From an uncultured cyanobacterium (GTDB lineage: Bacteria; Cyanobacteriota; Cyanobacteriia; CAKZMO01), in contig CAKZMO010000341.1 in NCBI GenBank assembly GCA_937128595.1, forward strand, positions 1 through 32,168: DNA of 32,168 bases. Direction: 5' to 3'. The notes under the pieces were generated by a model, which did no database searches, was not told the origin of the DNA, and saw nothing but the letters and a program-made list of their open reading frames with translations. A program made the position numbers and the translations under genes. This document shows, one piece after another, positions 17,735-25,725 of the stretch (positions are counted from its first letter, which is position 1; the number at the start of each line of letters is the position of its first letter).

Positions 17735-18178
17735 GGCAAAAATGATTACGATTCAGAATATTGGACTACGGTATGCAGACGAAAGTTCGACCTAGTCTTG
17801 AGTCTTAGTGACTCGAATATCGACTCATTGAGGTTTTAGAGCATCTTCATCCTATCATCTGGACTATTCCTCCGGACTGTACGGAAACCCCGCCAGCTTT
17901 GGATGGCTACTTTGGTCAAGCCCACAGCAAACAACAGGAATGAGGAGCTGGAAACCCACTGTAAACGATCGCCCTACACACCCTCGATTGGCACGACAAT
18001 GCTCGACTGGCACCGTTCTAAGTAGCATTGCCTAGAGAAGCATTGCCTAGAGAATTGAGGTCGCGACCTCGCTGAACGTTGCCGAACAAGAGTGTTTGGC
18101 GATCGCCAAAGGCACTAGCCCTTTTAGATAATGTCTTTAATTTCTCAAAACTGGTTTGAGCTATTCAGGAAAATCTGT
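17735..18178. other. Spacer between the DivIVA-like gene and secA
   Basis: This 444-bp spacer should contain the secA promoter on the minus strand, but I cannot identify a good -35/-10 pair. It holds a 16-bp HIP1-centred palindrome, TTTGGCGATCGCCAAA (18095-18110), a 15-bp tandem duplication (18024-18053), and a small GAGTC/GACTC inverted repeat near 17797-17815. No open frame of credible quality is present. Confidence 0.4.
18024..18053. repeat. 15-bp tandem duplication
   Basis: AGCATTGCCTAGAGA occurs twice, head to tail, without mismatch. It lies in the spacer upstream of secA. Confidence 0.8.
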
Positions 18179-18910
18179 TTAGCGATGCCGAGAGTCGCCC
18201 GGTCGAGACCCTCGCTGAAGATGATCTGAGCGGCCACTCGGCAGCGATTTGTGAGTCGGAGATTCGAGCTGCAAGTGTTGGCGACCGTTGCGAATGACTC
18301 GCACCATTTCGCTCAGCTGCTGCTCCATATCTCTCAAAACCCCATCAGCATATTCGTCTGCACCGCGTTGAATATTCTCAGACTCGGCGATCGCCGTCTT
18401 CCTCACGTCTTCCAGATCCGTCTGAGATTGCCGTCGTAGATGCTCCACTTCAGCGATAGTTTGCTCGCGTACGGCATCACACTCTTGCTGCACTCGCTGG
18501 CGAATCTGGTTCGCTTCTAGCTCAGCCTGACGGACTAAGCCCGTTTCATCCAAAATCTGAGCCGCCTGACGCTGAGCCGCTTCAATAATGTCTCTGGCAT
18601 AGCGCTCGGCATCAGCCAAAAGCTCATCTTTATGACGAATAATTTCTAAAGCTTCTTGAAATGCAGTTGGCATCGCCAACCGAACCAGATCGAGCTGATA
18701 GAGAAGCTGGTCTTCGTTGACCAGCGTCCGATGGGACAGAGGGATGCGAGGACTATCGAGAATCATCTCCTCCATCTTGTTGATTTCGCGTTGAATGTCC
18801 ACCGGGCCTGTTTGAGACACGGGCGGATAGGTAGAGCTGTTCACAAGGGGGGCTTCTTCGGGTGAATGCACGAGATCAAGACTTAGTGGGTCGGCGTTTT
18901 GGCGTAGCAT
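18179..18910 (-). CDS. DivIVA-like coiled-coil protein (possibly Cdv3-type cell-division protein)
   Basis: The 243-residue product has a short N-terminal part containing [20 protein letters not shown], then a long coiled coil from about residue 85 to 215, rich in Glu, Arg, Gln and Ala with heptad spacing ([15 protein letters not shown]-like, [27 protein letters not shown]). This is the pattern of cyanobacterial DivIVA/ATP-synthase-b-like proteins, some of which (Cdv3) affect septum placement; I have not verified orthology. There is no membrane segment. The last 25 residues (after [10 protein letters not shown]) are Ser/Arg/His-rich and do not continue the coiled coil. The ATG at 18910 lies 28 bases inside the coaD reading frame, so the two genes overlap and are probably translationally coupled. 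The pairing with coaD is one I recall from other cyanobacteria. Confidence 0.8.
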   Translation of the reverse strand: MLRQNADPLSLDLVHSPEEAPLVNSSTYPPVSQTGPVDIQREINKMEEMILDSPRIPLSHRTLVNEDQLLYQLDLVRLAMPTAFQEALEIIRHKDELLADAERYARDIIEAAQRQAAQILDETGLVRQAELEANQIRQRVQQECDAVREQTIAEVEHLRRQSQTDLEDVRKTAIAESENIQRGADEYADGVLRDMEQQLSEMVRVIRNGRQHLQLESPTHKSLPSGRSDHLQRGSRPGDSRHR

Positions 18911-19371
18911 CGGCGAATATCTAGAGCAACAGGCTGTGGAACGAGATGGTCAACAGGGCCTCCAAACTTCGCAATTTCCTTAACGACACTGCTACTGAGG
19001 TAGCTATAGTCAGTCGATGTCGCCAGGAAAACGGTTTCAATATCGTCAGAGAGGGTTTTGTTAGTATGCGCCATCTGCAGTTCCATTTCAAAGTCAGAAA
19101 CAGCCCGTAGTCCTCTTAACAAAACTCCTGCCTTTCGCATCCTGGCATACGTCACCGTCAAACCGTCAAAACTATCTACTTCTACGTTGGCAAGATGGTG
19201 GGTTGCATTCTGAATTTGTGATACACGTTTGTGAGCAGTAAATAAAGGTGATTTTCCTGGATTCTGGGCAACCGCAACGATAACGTGGTCAAACATACGA
19301 CAACCTCGCTCAATCACATCAAGATGGCCGAAGGTGACGGGATCAAAGCTACCAGGATAGATGGCAATCAC
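18883..19371 (-). CDS. coaD: Phosphopantetheine adenylyltransferase
   Basis: CoaD transfers AMP from ATP to 4'-phosphopantetheine, the penultimate step of coenzyme A synthesis. I place the start at the GTG at 19371-19369, which gives [20 protein letters not shown], the canonical CoaD N-terminus, and 162 residues, the usual length. The frame is open to a TTG at 19434, which would add 21 residues unlike the family. Motifs visible: the nucleotidyltransferase TFGH (residues 13-16), [14 protein letters not shown], the pantetheine-binding [21 protein letters not shown] region (key residues RGLR and DFE), and [13 protein letters not shown] with the SSS motif. No strong Shine-Dalgarno precedes the GTG. 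Its 3' end overlaps the DivIVA-like gene by 28 bases. Confidence 0.95.
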   Translation of the reverse strand: MIAIYPGSFDPVTFGHLDVIERGCRMFDHVIVAVAQNPGKSPLFTAHKRVSQIQNATHHLANVEVDSFDGLTVTYARMRKAGVLLRGLRAVSDFEMELQMAHTNKTLSDDIETVFLATSTDYSYLSSSVVKEIAKFGGPVDHLVPQPVALDIRRCYAKTPTH

Positions 19372-19693
19372 AGGCGTGTCCGCAAGAGTGGCTGTGGTGA
19401 TTATATCGACAATGTGAAGACGAGAATAGGCCAAGCGTGAATCACAGATCGGCTCGCCTAGGCATAACCCGTATCGCTCGACAAATCCAATTCATAGTTT
19501 TCTTGCCCTCCTTCTACTATCGAAGAGACTACCGCGATCTTTCATACAAAATCTAGACCAGAAGATAGGTCAGAATAGGGTCAAGGAGTTCGGCGATCGC
19601 TCATTCATCCCTTCTGACTGATTCGGGTTCAAAAATGATTGAAAAGGATTGGACGATAGGCTGAAGTGACTCAATCCCATTCTCAATACTCTC

Positions 19694-21913
19694 TCAAGTC
19701 GCTTTACCCAAAGCTTCTGCCGGAGACTCGTCGTCAGCATGTAGAGAGGGATCTAGCTTAGGGTCAAGACTTGAAACCGTGTTGACCAGACCCATGAGTG
19801 GGCCGTTTTGCTCTTGCCCCGTCGTTGCAAGGTCACTGTGGCAGAGGAAGATACGCTCGGTAGTTCGTCCCATTAGGTCAAGAAGATTGCGTTGGAGGCG
19901 ATCGCCATTGATCTGGAATTCCTCAGTGGCTGACCAAAGCTGATTTGGTCGATGTCGCCAAAACAGCGGAGCCCCAAATAGAGGGGTTCCGCCAGAGAGC
20001 CAGAGAGTAGACCCGGCATCAAGCCAAAACTGCCAGCGATGGCTACTGCGATTGGCTCGATATTGATACAGCGTGGCGAGCGTCACGGCTTGAGTATTCG
20101 CACGATTGCGGCGAACCGGATACGGGTCAGCCGTGATCGTGCCTCCTTGGAGGAGATGAATAAACGCTTCTACTGTGTCTGACACCGGAGTGTCAGTGCG
20201 TTGAGTTTGTCTCAGACGGGCATCGACATCCCAAAAATGCTGAGCCGTTTCCATCAGCTCCCGAAGAGCCGCGAGTTGGTCGTAGGGAAGATGACTACCT
20301 CCGAATAAAAACTGCTGAATGGCGCGGTCGAGCAAGACTACCGGATTGCTAATCAACCGCTGCTGTTGCTGCTGTTGCTGCTCTTGTACCCATTCGCTTA
20401 GAGACTTGTAACTTTCGGTGGCTTGGTATCCGAGGCGATCCCAGCGATCGTAAACCGTGACAGGGAGGAGCATGGGTTGGGTGGGATCAGGTCGAAAACA
20501 ATAGTCAGTCAGTAATCCAGCCCGCACCGGATCGATGGCAAATTGCACAGACTGAGATAGCTCCAACCCAGGGCGCTGACTCAAAACCACGAGCATTTCA
20601 GAAATCGCATCTCGGTCAATGAGCCGCCCCAAACCTGGATATACCAGCGCCATCAACGTCATTAAGGCACGAATAGTTGGAGAGCTGCTGAGAGGCTGCT
20701 GGTCGTTGAGCACCGTCACAGCAATACCACGGCGAGAGAGAATCTCGCGCAGGGTGTAGCGAGCGATCGCATCCAGTCCTGGCCCCAAAATAGCGATATC
20801 TTTCGGCTCGACCTGACCTTGTTGCACCGCCGTCTGAATCACCTCAGCCGTCTGTCGCAATAAAGCCGCTCGTGACACCGTTTGAATGCTCTGAATTGCA
20901 TCAGGTAGTTCTGCATTGCTCAAGGGAACTGACACCCGTTGCCACAGGCTCGATCCCCAAGTTGCCCCGAGACTGTCTTCGGGGGCAGAGGTACGCAACT
21001 CCACCTGACACCGATGAGCCAACTGTGCCAGTTCTTCCGGATCGGCTCCCAATCCCTGGCGCAAAGCTCCCCTGGAATTGTAGGTAAAACAGCCCGCTAG
21101 TCCTAAATTCAGTAGTACATCAAAAAGATCGTGGGCGATCGCCGGATAGTCATCGACATCATCAGCTAATACGGCCTGATAGCGACGGCGCAGCTGATAG
21201 CGATATTGCTCATGGCGCAACAGCACTCGCCCATACAGATCAGAGATCAATCCATAGGTGAGCAGTCCTTGCTGAAGGCACCAGCGTTGCCACTCTTGCA
21301 ACGCATCGCCCATGTGGTTCCACAGCTCTAGGCGCTGGTCGCCATACCCCTCAGTCAAAACCAGGGCAATCTCATTCACAGGCACATTGGTACTGGCGGC
21401 TATCTGGAGCAGATCGAGGATACGCCTGACAACGTAGTAGTCCCGCACTCCATCGATAGCGAGTTCTCCTCGGTCGAGGCGCGGCTGCCATAGCCGTGTC
21501 GCCAACATCTGTTCTGTTTCAGGCCGCAACCGCAGTGGAAACTGGACATTGAGCTGGAGCTGCTCGGCAACCAACGGCCAAAACAGCAGCAGTTCACTCT
21601 GGAAAAAGCCCAGAGGAGTCGTAGAGTCAAAGAGCGATCGCCCCTGAGTTTGAGCTTCGATGCGATCCACCAACTCAATACGGTTTTCGCCATTAGCAGC
21701 GAAGACAAGAAAACCGCGATCGCCTTGGGTAGGTACTCGACGAGCTGTAGGCATGGGTACGGATTGAGCAATCGTCTGGTGCCATTCTGAAAGGGTTTCT
21801 ACCAGCCGAGCTGATTTACCACTGCGGGTTTTTCCTTGAATCCAGCGAGAATCTTTTGCAGAAAGAGGCGATCGCTTCGATGAGTCAAATGATGCGTCAA
21901 ATTTCGAGGTCAT
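19694..21913 (-). CDS. UvrD/AddB-like helicase-related protein ('recombinase family' of cyanobacteria)
   Basis: The 739-residue product resembles degenerate superfamily I helicase-like proteins related to AddB/UvrD. A Walker A motif GKTRSGKS is at residues 27-34, and a Walker-B-like LADDVDDYP at about 249-257. SSPTIRALMTLMALVYP near residue 410 resembles the helicase region following the second RecA domain. The C-terminal half has no obvious iron-sulfur Cys cluster or RecB-like nuclease motif (no GxxDR..-type signature seen), so nuclease activity is doubtful. A run of seven Gln (about 512-518), from a CAG-type tract, interrupts one helical region. The ATG at 21913 has CAGGTG five to nine bases upstream. 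The final residues AEALGKAT leave only about 320 bp to coaD. A role in recombination or repair is likely by family; the exact activity is unproven. Confidence 0.72.
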   Translation of the reverse strand: MTSKFDASFDSSKRSPLSAKDSRWIQGKTRSGKSARLVETLSEWHQTIAQSVPMPTARRVPTQGDRGFLVFAANGENRIELVDRIEAQTQGRSLFDSTTPLGFFQSELLLFWPLVAEQLQLNVQFPLRLRPETEQMLATRLWQPRLDRGELAIDGVRDYYVVRRILDLLQIAASTNVPVNEIALVLTEGYGDQRLELWNHMGDALQEWQRWCLQQGLLTYGLISDLYGRVLLRHEQYRYQLRRRYQAVLADDVDDYPAIAHDLFDVLLNLGLAGCFTYNSRGALRQGLGADPEELAQLAHRCQVELRTSAPEDSLGATWGSSLWQRVSVPLSNAELPDAIQSIQTVSRAALLRQTAEVIQTAVQQGQVEPKDIAILGPGLDAIARYTLREILSRRGIAVTVLNDQQPLSSSPTIRALMTLMALVYPGLGRLIDRDAISEMLVVLSQRPGLELSQSVQFAIDPVRAGLLTDYCFRPDPTQPMLLPVTVYDRWDRLGYQATESYKSLSEWVQEQQQQQQQRLISNPVVLLDRAIQQFLFGGSHLPYDQLAALRELMETAQHFWDVDARLRQTQRTDTPVSDTVEAFIHLLQGGTITADPYPVRRNRANTQAVTLATLYQYRANRSSHRWQFWLDAGSTLWLSGGTPLFGAPLFWRHRPNQLWSATEEFQINGDRLQRNLLDLMGRTTERIFLCHSDLATTGQEQNGPLMGLVNTVSSLDPKLDPSLHADDESPAEALGKAT

Positions 21914-22013
21914 GCTGCACCTGATTGTTCACTCCAACTCTCCGTTCAGACAAGCCAGTGAAATCATTTCACTCCACAACCTGAAAAGATTTGCTAGCTT
22001 GCTAGACATCTTC

Positions 22014-22042
22014 GATCTGCGTCTGATAATCAGAAGCAGATC
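22014..22042. promoter_or_regulatory. 29-base palindrome between the helicase-like gene and pxcA
   Basis: GATCTGC.TCTGAT.ATCAGA.GCAGATC is symmetric over 29 bases with a single mismatched pair (22021 with 22035). It sits in the 277-bp divergent spacer, about 150 bp before the pxcA start and 100 bp before the helicase-like gene. It could be an operator or hairpin in a 5' leader. Confidence 0.45.
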
Positions 22043-22190
22043 AATGCCCAACTTAGCAGCAAACTAATACAGGCAGAGAAAGATGAATTCAACACCCGCT
22101 CAGGTTTAGATCGAACTGATGTAACTTGTCGGCGCAATCTTCCTGAACCCTATTGTTCTAGCACCTCTCTAGCACCTCAACCCCATACCC

Positions 22191-23657
22191 ATGACATCAC
22201 CTCGACCGAATCCGATTCAGTCTCTTGTGAGAGCGGCAAATCGATGGTTACTCAGAACGCCAGAGCGATCGCTCGACGAAGCCTATGAAGCTGCCCTCAC
22301 GATTAAATCGATTGAAGACACTCACTTCAATGGGAGAAAAGTTTCTCCTGATTTCGGCAACTATAGTGAGAATGTTTATGCTTATTTTCAGGCCGAACTG
22401 AAAAAGTATCTCAACATTATTAAACTAAGGCTGACAGAGTTTAAAACGAGCAGTTCAGTCTTTCGTTTGGTCAATGTAGCTGAGGGAAATGTGACGGGCA
22501 TCGAAGTGGATACTTCCACCCCAGAGGTGCAAACCTTAGACATTATTGATCGTCCGCGAGAAACGCTCCGAAAACTCAAGTTCATTGATGAGGTTTTAGT
22601 GCGATATGGCTCATTAGATGAGTCTTCTTCCTCTAATTCTTTAGGCTCAGAACAAAGCAGAAAAAGATCCCGTTTGGGGCGCAATGCCCGCCGTAGAAAG
22701 CGCGATGGAGAGGCGATCGCCTCCCGCAAAAACCCTGAAACCGCTCGCATGATGGCTCAAAAATCGGAGCAAAGGCCAAAACGAGGTTCCCAATTTGACA
22801 CCCTACGAGCAGTAGAATCGACAGGGTTAGGAGAACGACGGTCTGATGCAGCGTCAATGGTCGATAAAACAGGAGTATTGCCTCGATCAATTCTGAGAAC
22901 CGTGGATCGGATCAAGCGCGAACTCGATCCTGAAGCTGAAGAGGAAATTGTCGATGAGTTTCGCAACTCAAAAAATCGCACCATTGTCTCTTTGCGATTC
23001 ATATTACTGTTAATTATCATTCCACTTCTGACTCATCAAGTGTCTAAAAACTTTATCGTCGGCCCCGCTGTCGATTACTTTCGTGGAGGAGAAGAAGTAC
23101 AGATATTTCTAAATAATGAAATGGAAGAAGACGCACTTCACGAACTTCAGCACTATGACGAACGATTGAGGTTTGAAAGTCTCTTAGGCCGAATTCCAGA
23201 ACTCTCTGAAGAAGAAATTGAAGAACGAGTCAAAGACAAAGCATTAGAAATTGAGAAGAAATATCAAAGACGCAGCGGTGACGCAATTAAAAATGTCTTT
23301 TCTGATATTCTTTCCGTCATTGCTTTTGCCGTTATTTTAGTCAACAGTAAACGAGAGATTGCAGCTCTGAAAACCTTTATCGATGAGCTGGTGTACGGTC
23401 TCAGCGATAGTGCGAAGGCGTTCATCATCATTCTGTTTACCGATACGTTTGTAGGATTCCACTCTCCTCACGGGTGGGAAGTTCTGTTAGAAGGTATTTC
23501 AAGACATTTGGGACTACCCGCAAATCGAGACTTTATCTTTCTGTTTATTGCAACGTTTCCAGTGATTCTCGATACGGTGTTCAAATACTGGATTTTCCGC
23601 TACCTCAACCGCATTTCTCCTTCTGCTGTTGCAACTTATAAGAATATGAACGAATAA
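22191..23657 (+). CDS. pxcA: Proton extrusion protein PxcA (CemA family)
   Basis: PxcA is a plasma-membrane protein needed for light-dependent proton extrusion and linked to inorganic-carbon uptake; plastid CemA/Ycf10 is its relative. The 488-residue product has a long cytoplasmic N-terminal region with MTSPRPNPIQSLVRAANRW and a low-complexity basic stretch (about 155-200). Four membrane segments form the CemA-like core: about 270-284 (FILLLIIIPLLTHQV), 370-384 (SDILSVIAFAVILV), 408-424 (AKAFIIILFTDTFVGFH) and 447-464 (DFIFLFIATFPVILDTVF). Between the first two lies an acidic coiled region (about 300-362). The GFHSPHGWE motif after the third segment is strongly family-typical. The ATG start is followed directly by the conserved N-terminus. 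It converges with a gene of unknown function 33 bp away. Confidence 0.95.
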   Translation: MTSPRPNPIQSLVRAANRWLLRTPERSLDEAYEAALTIKSIEDTHFNGRKVSPDFGNYSENVYAYFQAELKKYLNIIKLRLTEFKTSSSVFRLVNVAEGNVTGIEVDTSTPEVQTLDIIDRPRETLRKLKFIDEVLVRYGSLDESSSSNSLGSEQSRKRSRLGRNARRRKRDGEAIASRKNPETARMMAQKSEQRPKRGSQFDTLRAVESTGLGERRSDAASMVDKTGVLPRSILRTVDRIKRELDPEAEEEIVDEFRNSKNRTIVSLRFILLLIIIPLLTHQVSKNFIVGPAVDYFRGGEEVQIFLNNEMEEDALHELQHYDERLRFESLLGRIPELSEEEIEERVKDKALEIEKKYQRRSGDAIKNVFSDILSVIAFAVILVNSKREIAALKTFIDELVYGLSDSAKAFIIILFTDTFVGFHSPHGWEVLLEGISRHLGLPANRDFIFLFIATFPVILDTVFKYWIFRYLNRISPSAVATYKNMNE

Positions 23658-23690
23658 GGACAAACTTGCCGTTAGGGTTCTTTTTACAAG

Positions 23691-24260
23691 CTACGCCGAG
23701 CGATCGCTTATCGCTTTTGGCTGCATCGAAGACATCAATGCTGATCTTCGCTGAAAATTCTTCTCAGTCGCAATACAGGTGTTAAGGCGGTTGAGAATAT
23801 TCTGACGGATCGTATTTTCTAGACGATATTCTCTAGTTCTATGTTTGAACGCCGAAGCGTGATCGGAAAATAGAGACACCGCTGCATAAATCTGTTTCAA
23901 GTCATGAAGAGAATCCGCTTTAGTGATGGCGATCGCCATCTGTCGAAACTGTGCTGCGAGTTCGTGACCTTGTTCTTCTGACAGCCCATGATCGTGAAAA
24001 TAGTAATTCACAATTTCCGCGAGCCACTGTGCATGTTTTGCTGCATTTTGGATGTCGTGTTGAGCACTTTCGATAGGAGCCAGCACTCGATCGAGCAGCA
24101 GTTGAGCCACAAACTCGTCTCTCAAACTTGAATTTTCAATAATCGATAATTCTTTTAGCTTCAGCTCGTGCTGCCGTCGCTGTTCAGCAGAAACTTCATC
24201 AATAATTCTTTCAAATAATCCTGAAAGGCCAACCACACTTGAAGCAATGCCAGCGTACAT
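23691..24260 (-). CDS. Helical protein of unknown function
   Basis: I do not recognise the family. The 189-residue product looks almost wholly alpha-helical, rich in Glu, Gln, His and Arg, with no strong membrane segment. The N-terminus MYAGIASSVVGLSGLFERII is mildly hydrophobic and could be an amphipathic or membrane-associating helix. The C-terminus is basic and polar. The ATG at 24260 has a good Shine-Dalgarno, GAGGA, six bases upstream, supporting a real gene. Its stop is 33 bp from the convergent pxcA stop; no clear terminator lies between. There is no visible link to pxcA function. The HIP1 octamer occurs both in its body and at its 3' end, as in resident genes. It could be a lineage-specific cytoplasmic protein. 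Confidence 0.7.
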   Translation of the reverse strand: MYAGIASSVVGLSGLFERIIDEVSAEQRRQHELKLKELSIIENSSLRDEFVAQLLLDRVLAPIESAQHDIQNAAKHAQWLAEIVNYYFHDHGLSEEQGHELAAQFRQMAIAITKADSLHDLKQIYAAVSLFSDHASAFKHRTREYRLENTIRQNILNRLNTCIATEKNFQRRSALMSSMQPKAISDRSA

Positions 24261-24595
24261 AGGAGTTCCTCAAAAAGCGATATAGGTAGCGATCTAGGCA
24301 AAGAACCCCAATTTCAGCAGTCATTCTAGTTTTATCGTGCCCAAAAATCTCTGCAATTTACTCTTCTCGTAAGCTTGACGCTGATAATTCGTATTGTGTA
24401 GAACAGTGGATTTTGATGGAAAAAAATGATGCGATCGCCTCCCCTAACCTTCAACAGCGCGATCTTACTGCCGAGAGTGGGTCTAACTAGAATTCGTGAT
24501 TTCCAAACAAGACTCAACAGAAATTTAGCCCCATCGATCTAGCTTTTCAGTATTCGTTTCTTTTGAACGAGTTTAGTAATCGCCCCAATTACTGA

Positions 24596-24698
24596 TATAG
24601 CGCTACGCGCTGATATAAAACCAATAGTTGATGGAGAAGCCGCGCGGTGCGCAACTTCTCCATCAAAATCTGTCCTAACCTATCTGCGCATTGCTATA
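24596..24698. mobile_element. MITE copy 2 (103 bp)
   Basis: The element runs from TATAGCGCTACGCGCTGATA to TATCTGCGCATTGCTATA and has the same length and orientation as copy 1 at 6773-6875. The inner hairpin is GATGGAGAAG (24630-24639) with CTTCTCCATC (24655-24664); its outermost pair is G-C where copy 1 has T-A, so pairing is kept although both bases changed. Two inner pairs are lost in this copy. Confidence 0.8.
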
Positions 24699-24710
24699 GA
24701 AGTTTTCATA

Positions 24711-24804
24711 TGTAGCGATACTAAATCGATTGTGAACTGCTAAGTGAGAGGAGGGGCGGACTTTAGCCCGCCCCTCCTCTCACAAATCATTTGAGATTGC
24801 TATA
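24711..24804. mobile_element. Second MITE-like element type with 16-bp hairpin
   Basis: A perfect hairpin GTGAGAGGAGGGGCGG (24744-24759) with its complement (24768-24783) encloses an eight-base loop. It is flanked by imperfect inverted ends: TGTAGCGATACTAAATCGAT on the left, and on the right the complement of TATAGCAATCTCAAATGATT. The TATAGCAAT end resembles the end of the neighbouring 103-bp MITE. Only 12 bases separate the two elements. Confidence 0.6.
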
Positions 24805-24979
24805 TTTACAACAGCATAAGTTAAGAGAAAGAGATATAAATTCTAGATCTTAACGGACAAGTACTCACCATAGTAAACCTCGCCATAGAAAACAACTATA
24901 CGTAGAGATAAGGCTGATTTCATATCAGTTTCAATTTAACAGTCAGTCATAGAACTCTTTCCTAAAGAGGAATTCAGAC

Positions 24980-24988
24980 TTATCCACA
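24980..24988 (+). other. Single perfect DnaA-box match
   Basis: TTATCCACA matches the DnaA-box consensus exactly. It is followed within 100 bp by a very AT-rich stretch. Only one box is seen, 3.7 kb from dnaA, so this is not enough to call an origin. Confidence 0.3.
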
Positions 24989-25099
24989 AGAATACCGAGA
25001 GCCCTTTCTTGCATGAAGATATTACGTTAAGAATCTTAAATATTGAAAAAATTAAAATATTAAAACTTTCCCCATATTAGCGATGATTTTCAATTATAC

Positions 25100-25114
25100 C
25101 TCTAATAATTAGAG
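25100..25114. promoter_or_regulatory. Palindrome upstream of the response-regulator gene
   Basis: CTCTAATAATTAGAG is a perfect palindrome about a central A, ending 36 bases before the ATG. Its position and symmetry fit an operator, but it is AT-rich and could be chance. Confidence 0.35.
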
Positions 25115-25150
25115 TCATAGAAAACCAATATATATCGCAGGTCTATCCGC

Positions 25151-25651
25151 ATGGACACAAGACTAAACGCAAGACTAAACGAACTATATATCGCAACTCA
25201 ACAGGATACAAATGTTCAAGGAAAGCGGGTTCTTGCGGTCGATGATGATGTCGCAACGCTCAGGTTGCTCCTTCTAGTGCTCAATCCGATGGGAATCACG
25301 GTGATTCCATGCCAGTCTGTATCTCAGGCTATGTTAGTCATCACAGAAAATCCTCCTGATTTACTAATCAGCGATATTCGTATGCCAAGGCAGTCAGGGC
25401 ACGATTTGATTCGCTGGGTGCGATCGCGCCCGGTGAGCAAAGGAGGGATGATACCTGCGATCGCCCTTTCTGCTGATGTCACCATCGAAAACATTCAAAA
25501 AAGTATGGATACTGGTTTTCAGCAATTTCTCTGTAAACCGTTCCGTTTTCATCATTTAATTCGAGAGGTCGATCGTCTTTTAGATCAGAGTTCCAGCCAG
25601 GTTAGGTTGTCTCACAACTGCGCGTTGCAACTAAGCCATGAAGTGCATTAG
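25151..25651 (+). CDS. Receiver-domain response regulator
   Basis: This is a single-domain (CheY-like) response regulator of 166 residues. The receiver domain spans about residues 24-146: acidic pocket VDDD at 30-33, phospho-acceptor Asp75 in LLISDIRMP, conserved Ser/Thr-type switch region ALSADV (105-110), and Lys129 in FLCKPF. There is no DNA-binding or enzyme output domain; the last 20 residues are polar. No histidine kinase is nearby, so the partner is unknown. The first 23 residues (MDTRLNARLNELYI) contain a 12-bp DNA tandem duplication (25158-25181) that encodes a repeated RLNxRLN, so the extension may be recently grown. The ATG at 25151 is the natural start. It converges with the phzF-like gene. 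Confidence 0.9.
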   Translation: MDTRLNARLNELYIATQQDTNVQGKRVLAVDDDVATLRLLLLVLNPMGITVIPCQSVSQAMLVITENPPDLLISDIRMPRQSGHDLIRWVRSRPVSKGGMIPAIALSADVTIENIQKSMDTGFQQFLCKPFRFHHLIREVDRLLDQSSSQVRLSHNCALQLSHEVH

Positions 25652-25725
25652 CTGATCTCACGGTGTTGAGTAAGCTGGGGGCATCTGCACCATCGGATGA
25701 TCCTGAGAATTATGTTGTACCTGGT

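Larger units (their letters stand above)
24261..25150. other. 890-bp spacer with repeats and an AT-rich segment
   Basis: The spacer holds two adjacent MITE-like elements (24596-24698 and about 24711-24804), then about 340 bp of AT-rich sequence with one perfect DnaA box, TTATCCACA (24980-24988), runs of A and T near 25035-25070, and a 15-base palindrome just before the response-regulator gene. Short open frames here have no supporting codon pattern or ribosome site. No RNA gene is recognised. Confidence 0.5.

Noticed and set aside
18910-18970. Frameshift joining coaD and the DivIVA-like gene
   Set aside because: Both products have complete family-typical ends (CoaD 162 residues), so the 28-base overlap is an ordinary gene overlap.
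19372-19434. Longer coaD from the TTG at 19434
   Set aside because: The 21 added residues do not resemble CoaD, whereas the GTG at 19371 gives the exact family N-terminus.
24332-24517. 61-codon minus-strand frame next to the unknown helical gene
   Set aside because: It has no ribosome site and no domain-like composition, and it lies in a repeat-bearing spacer.
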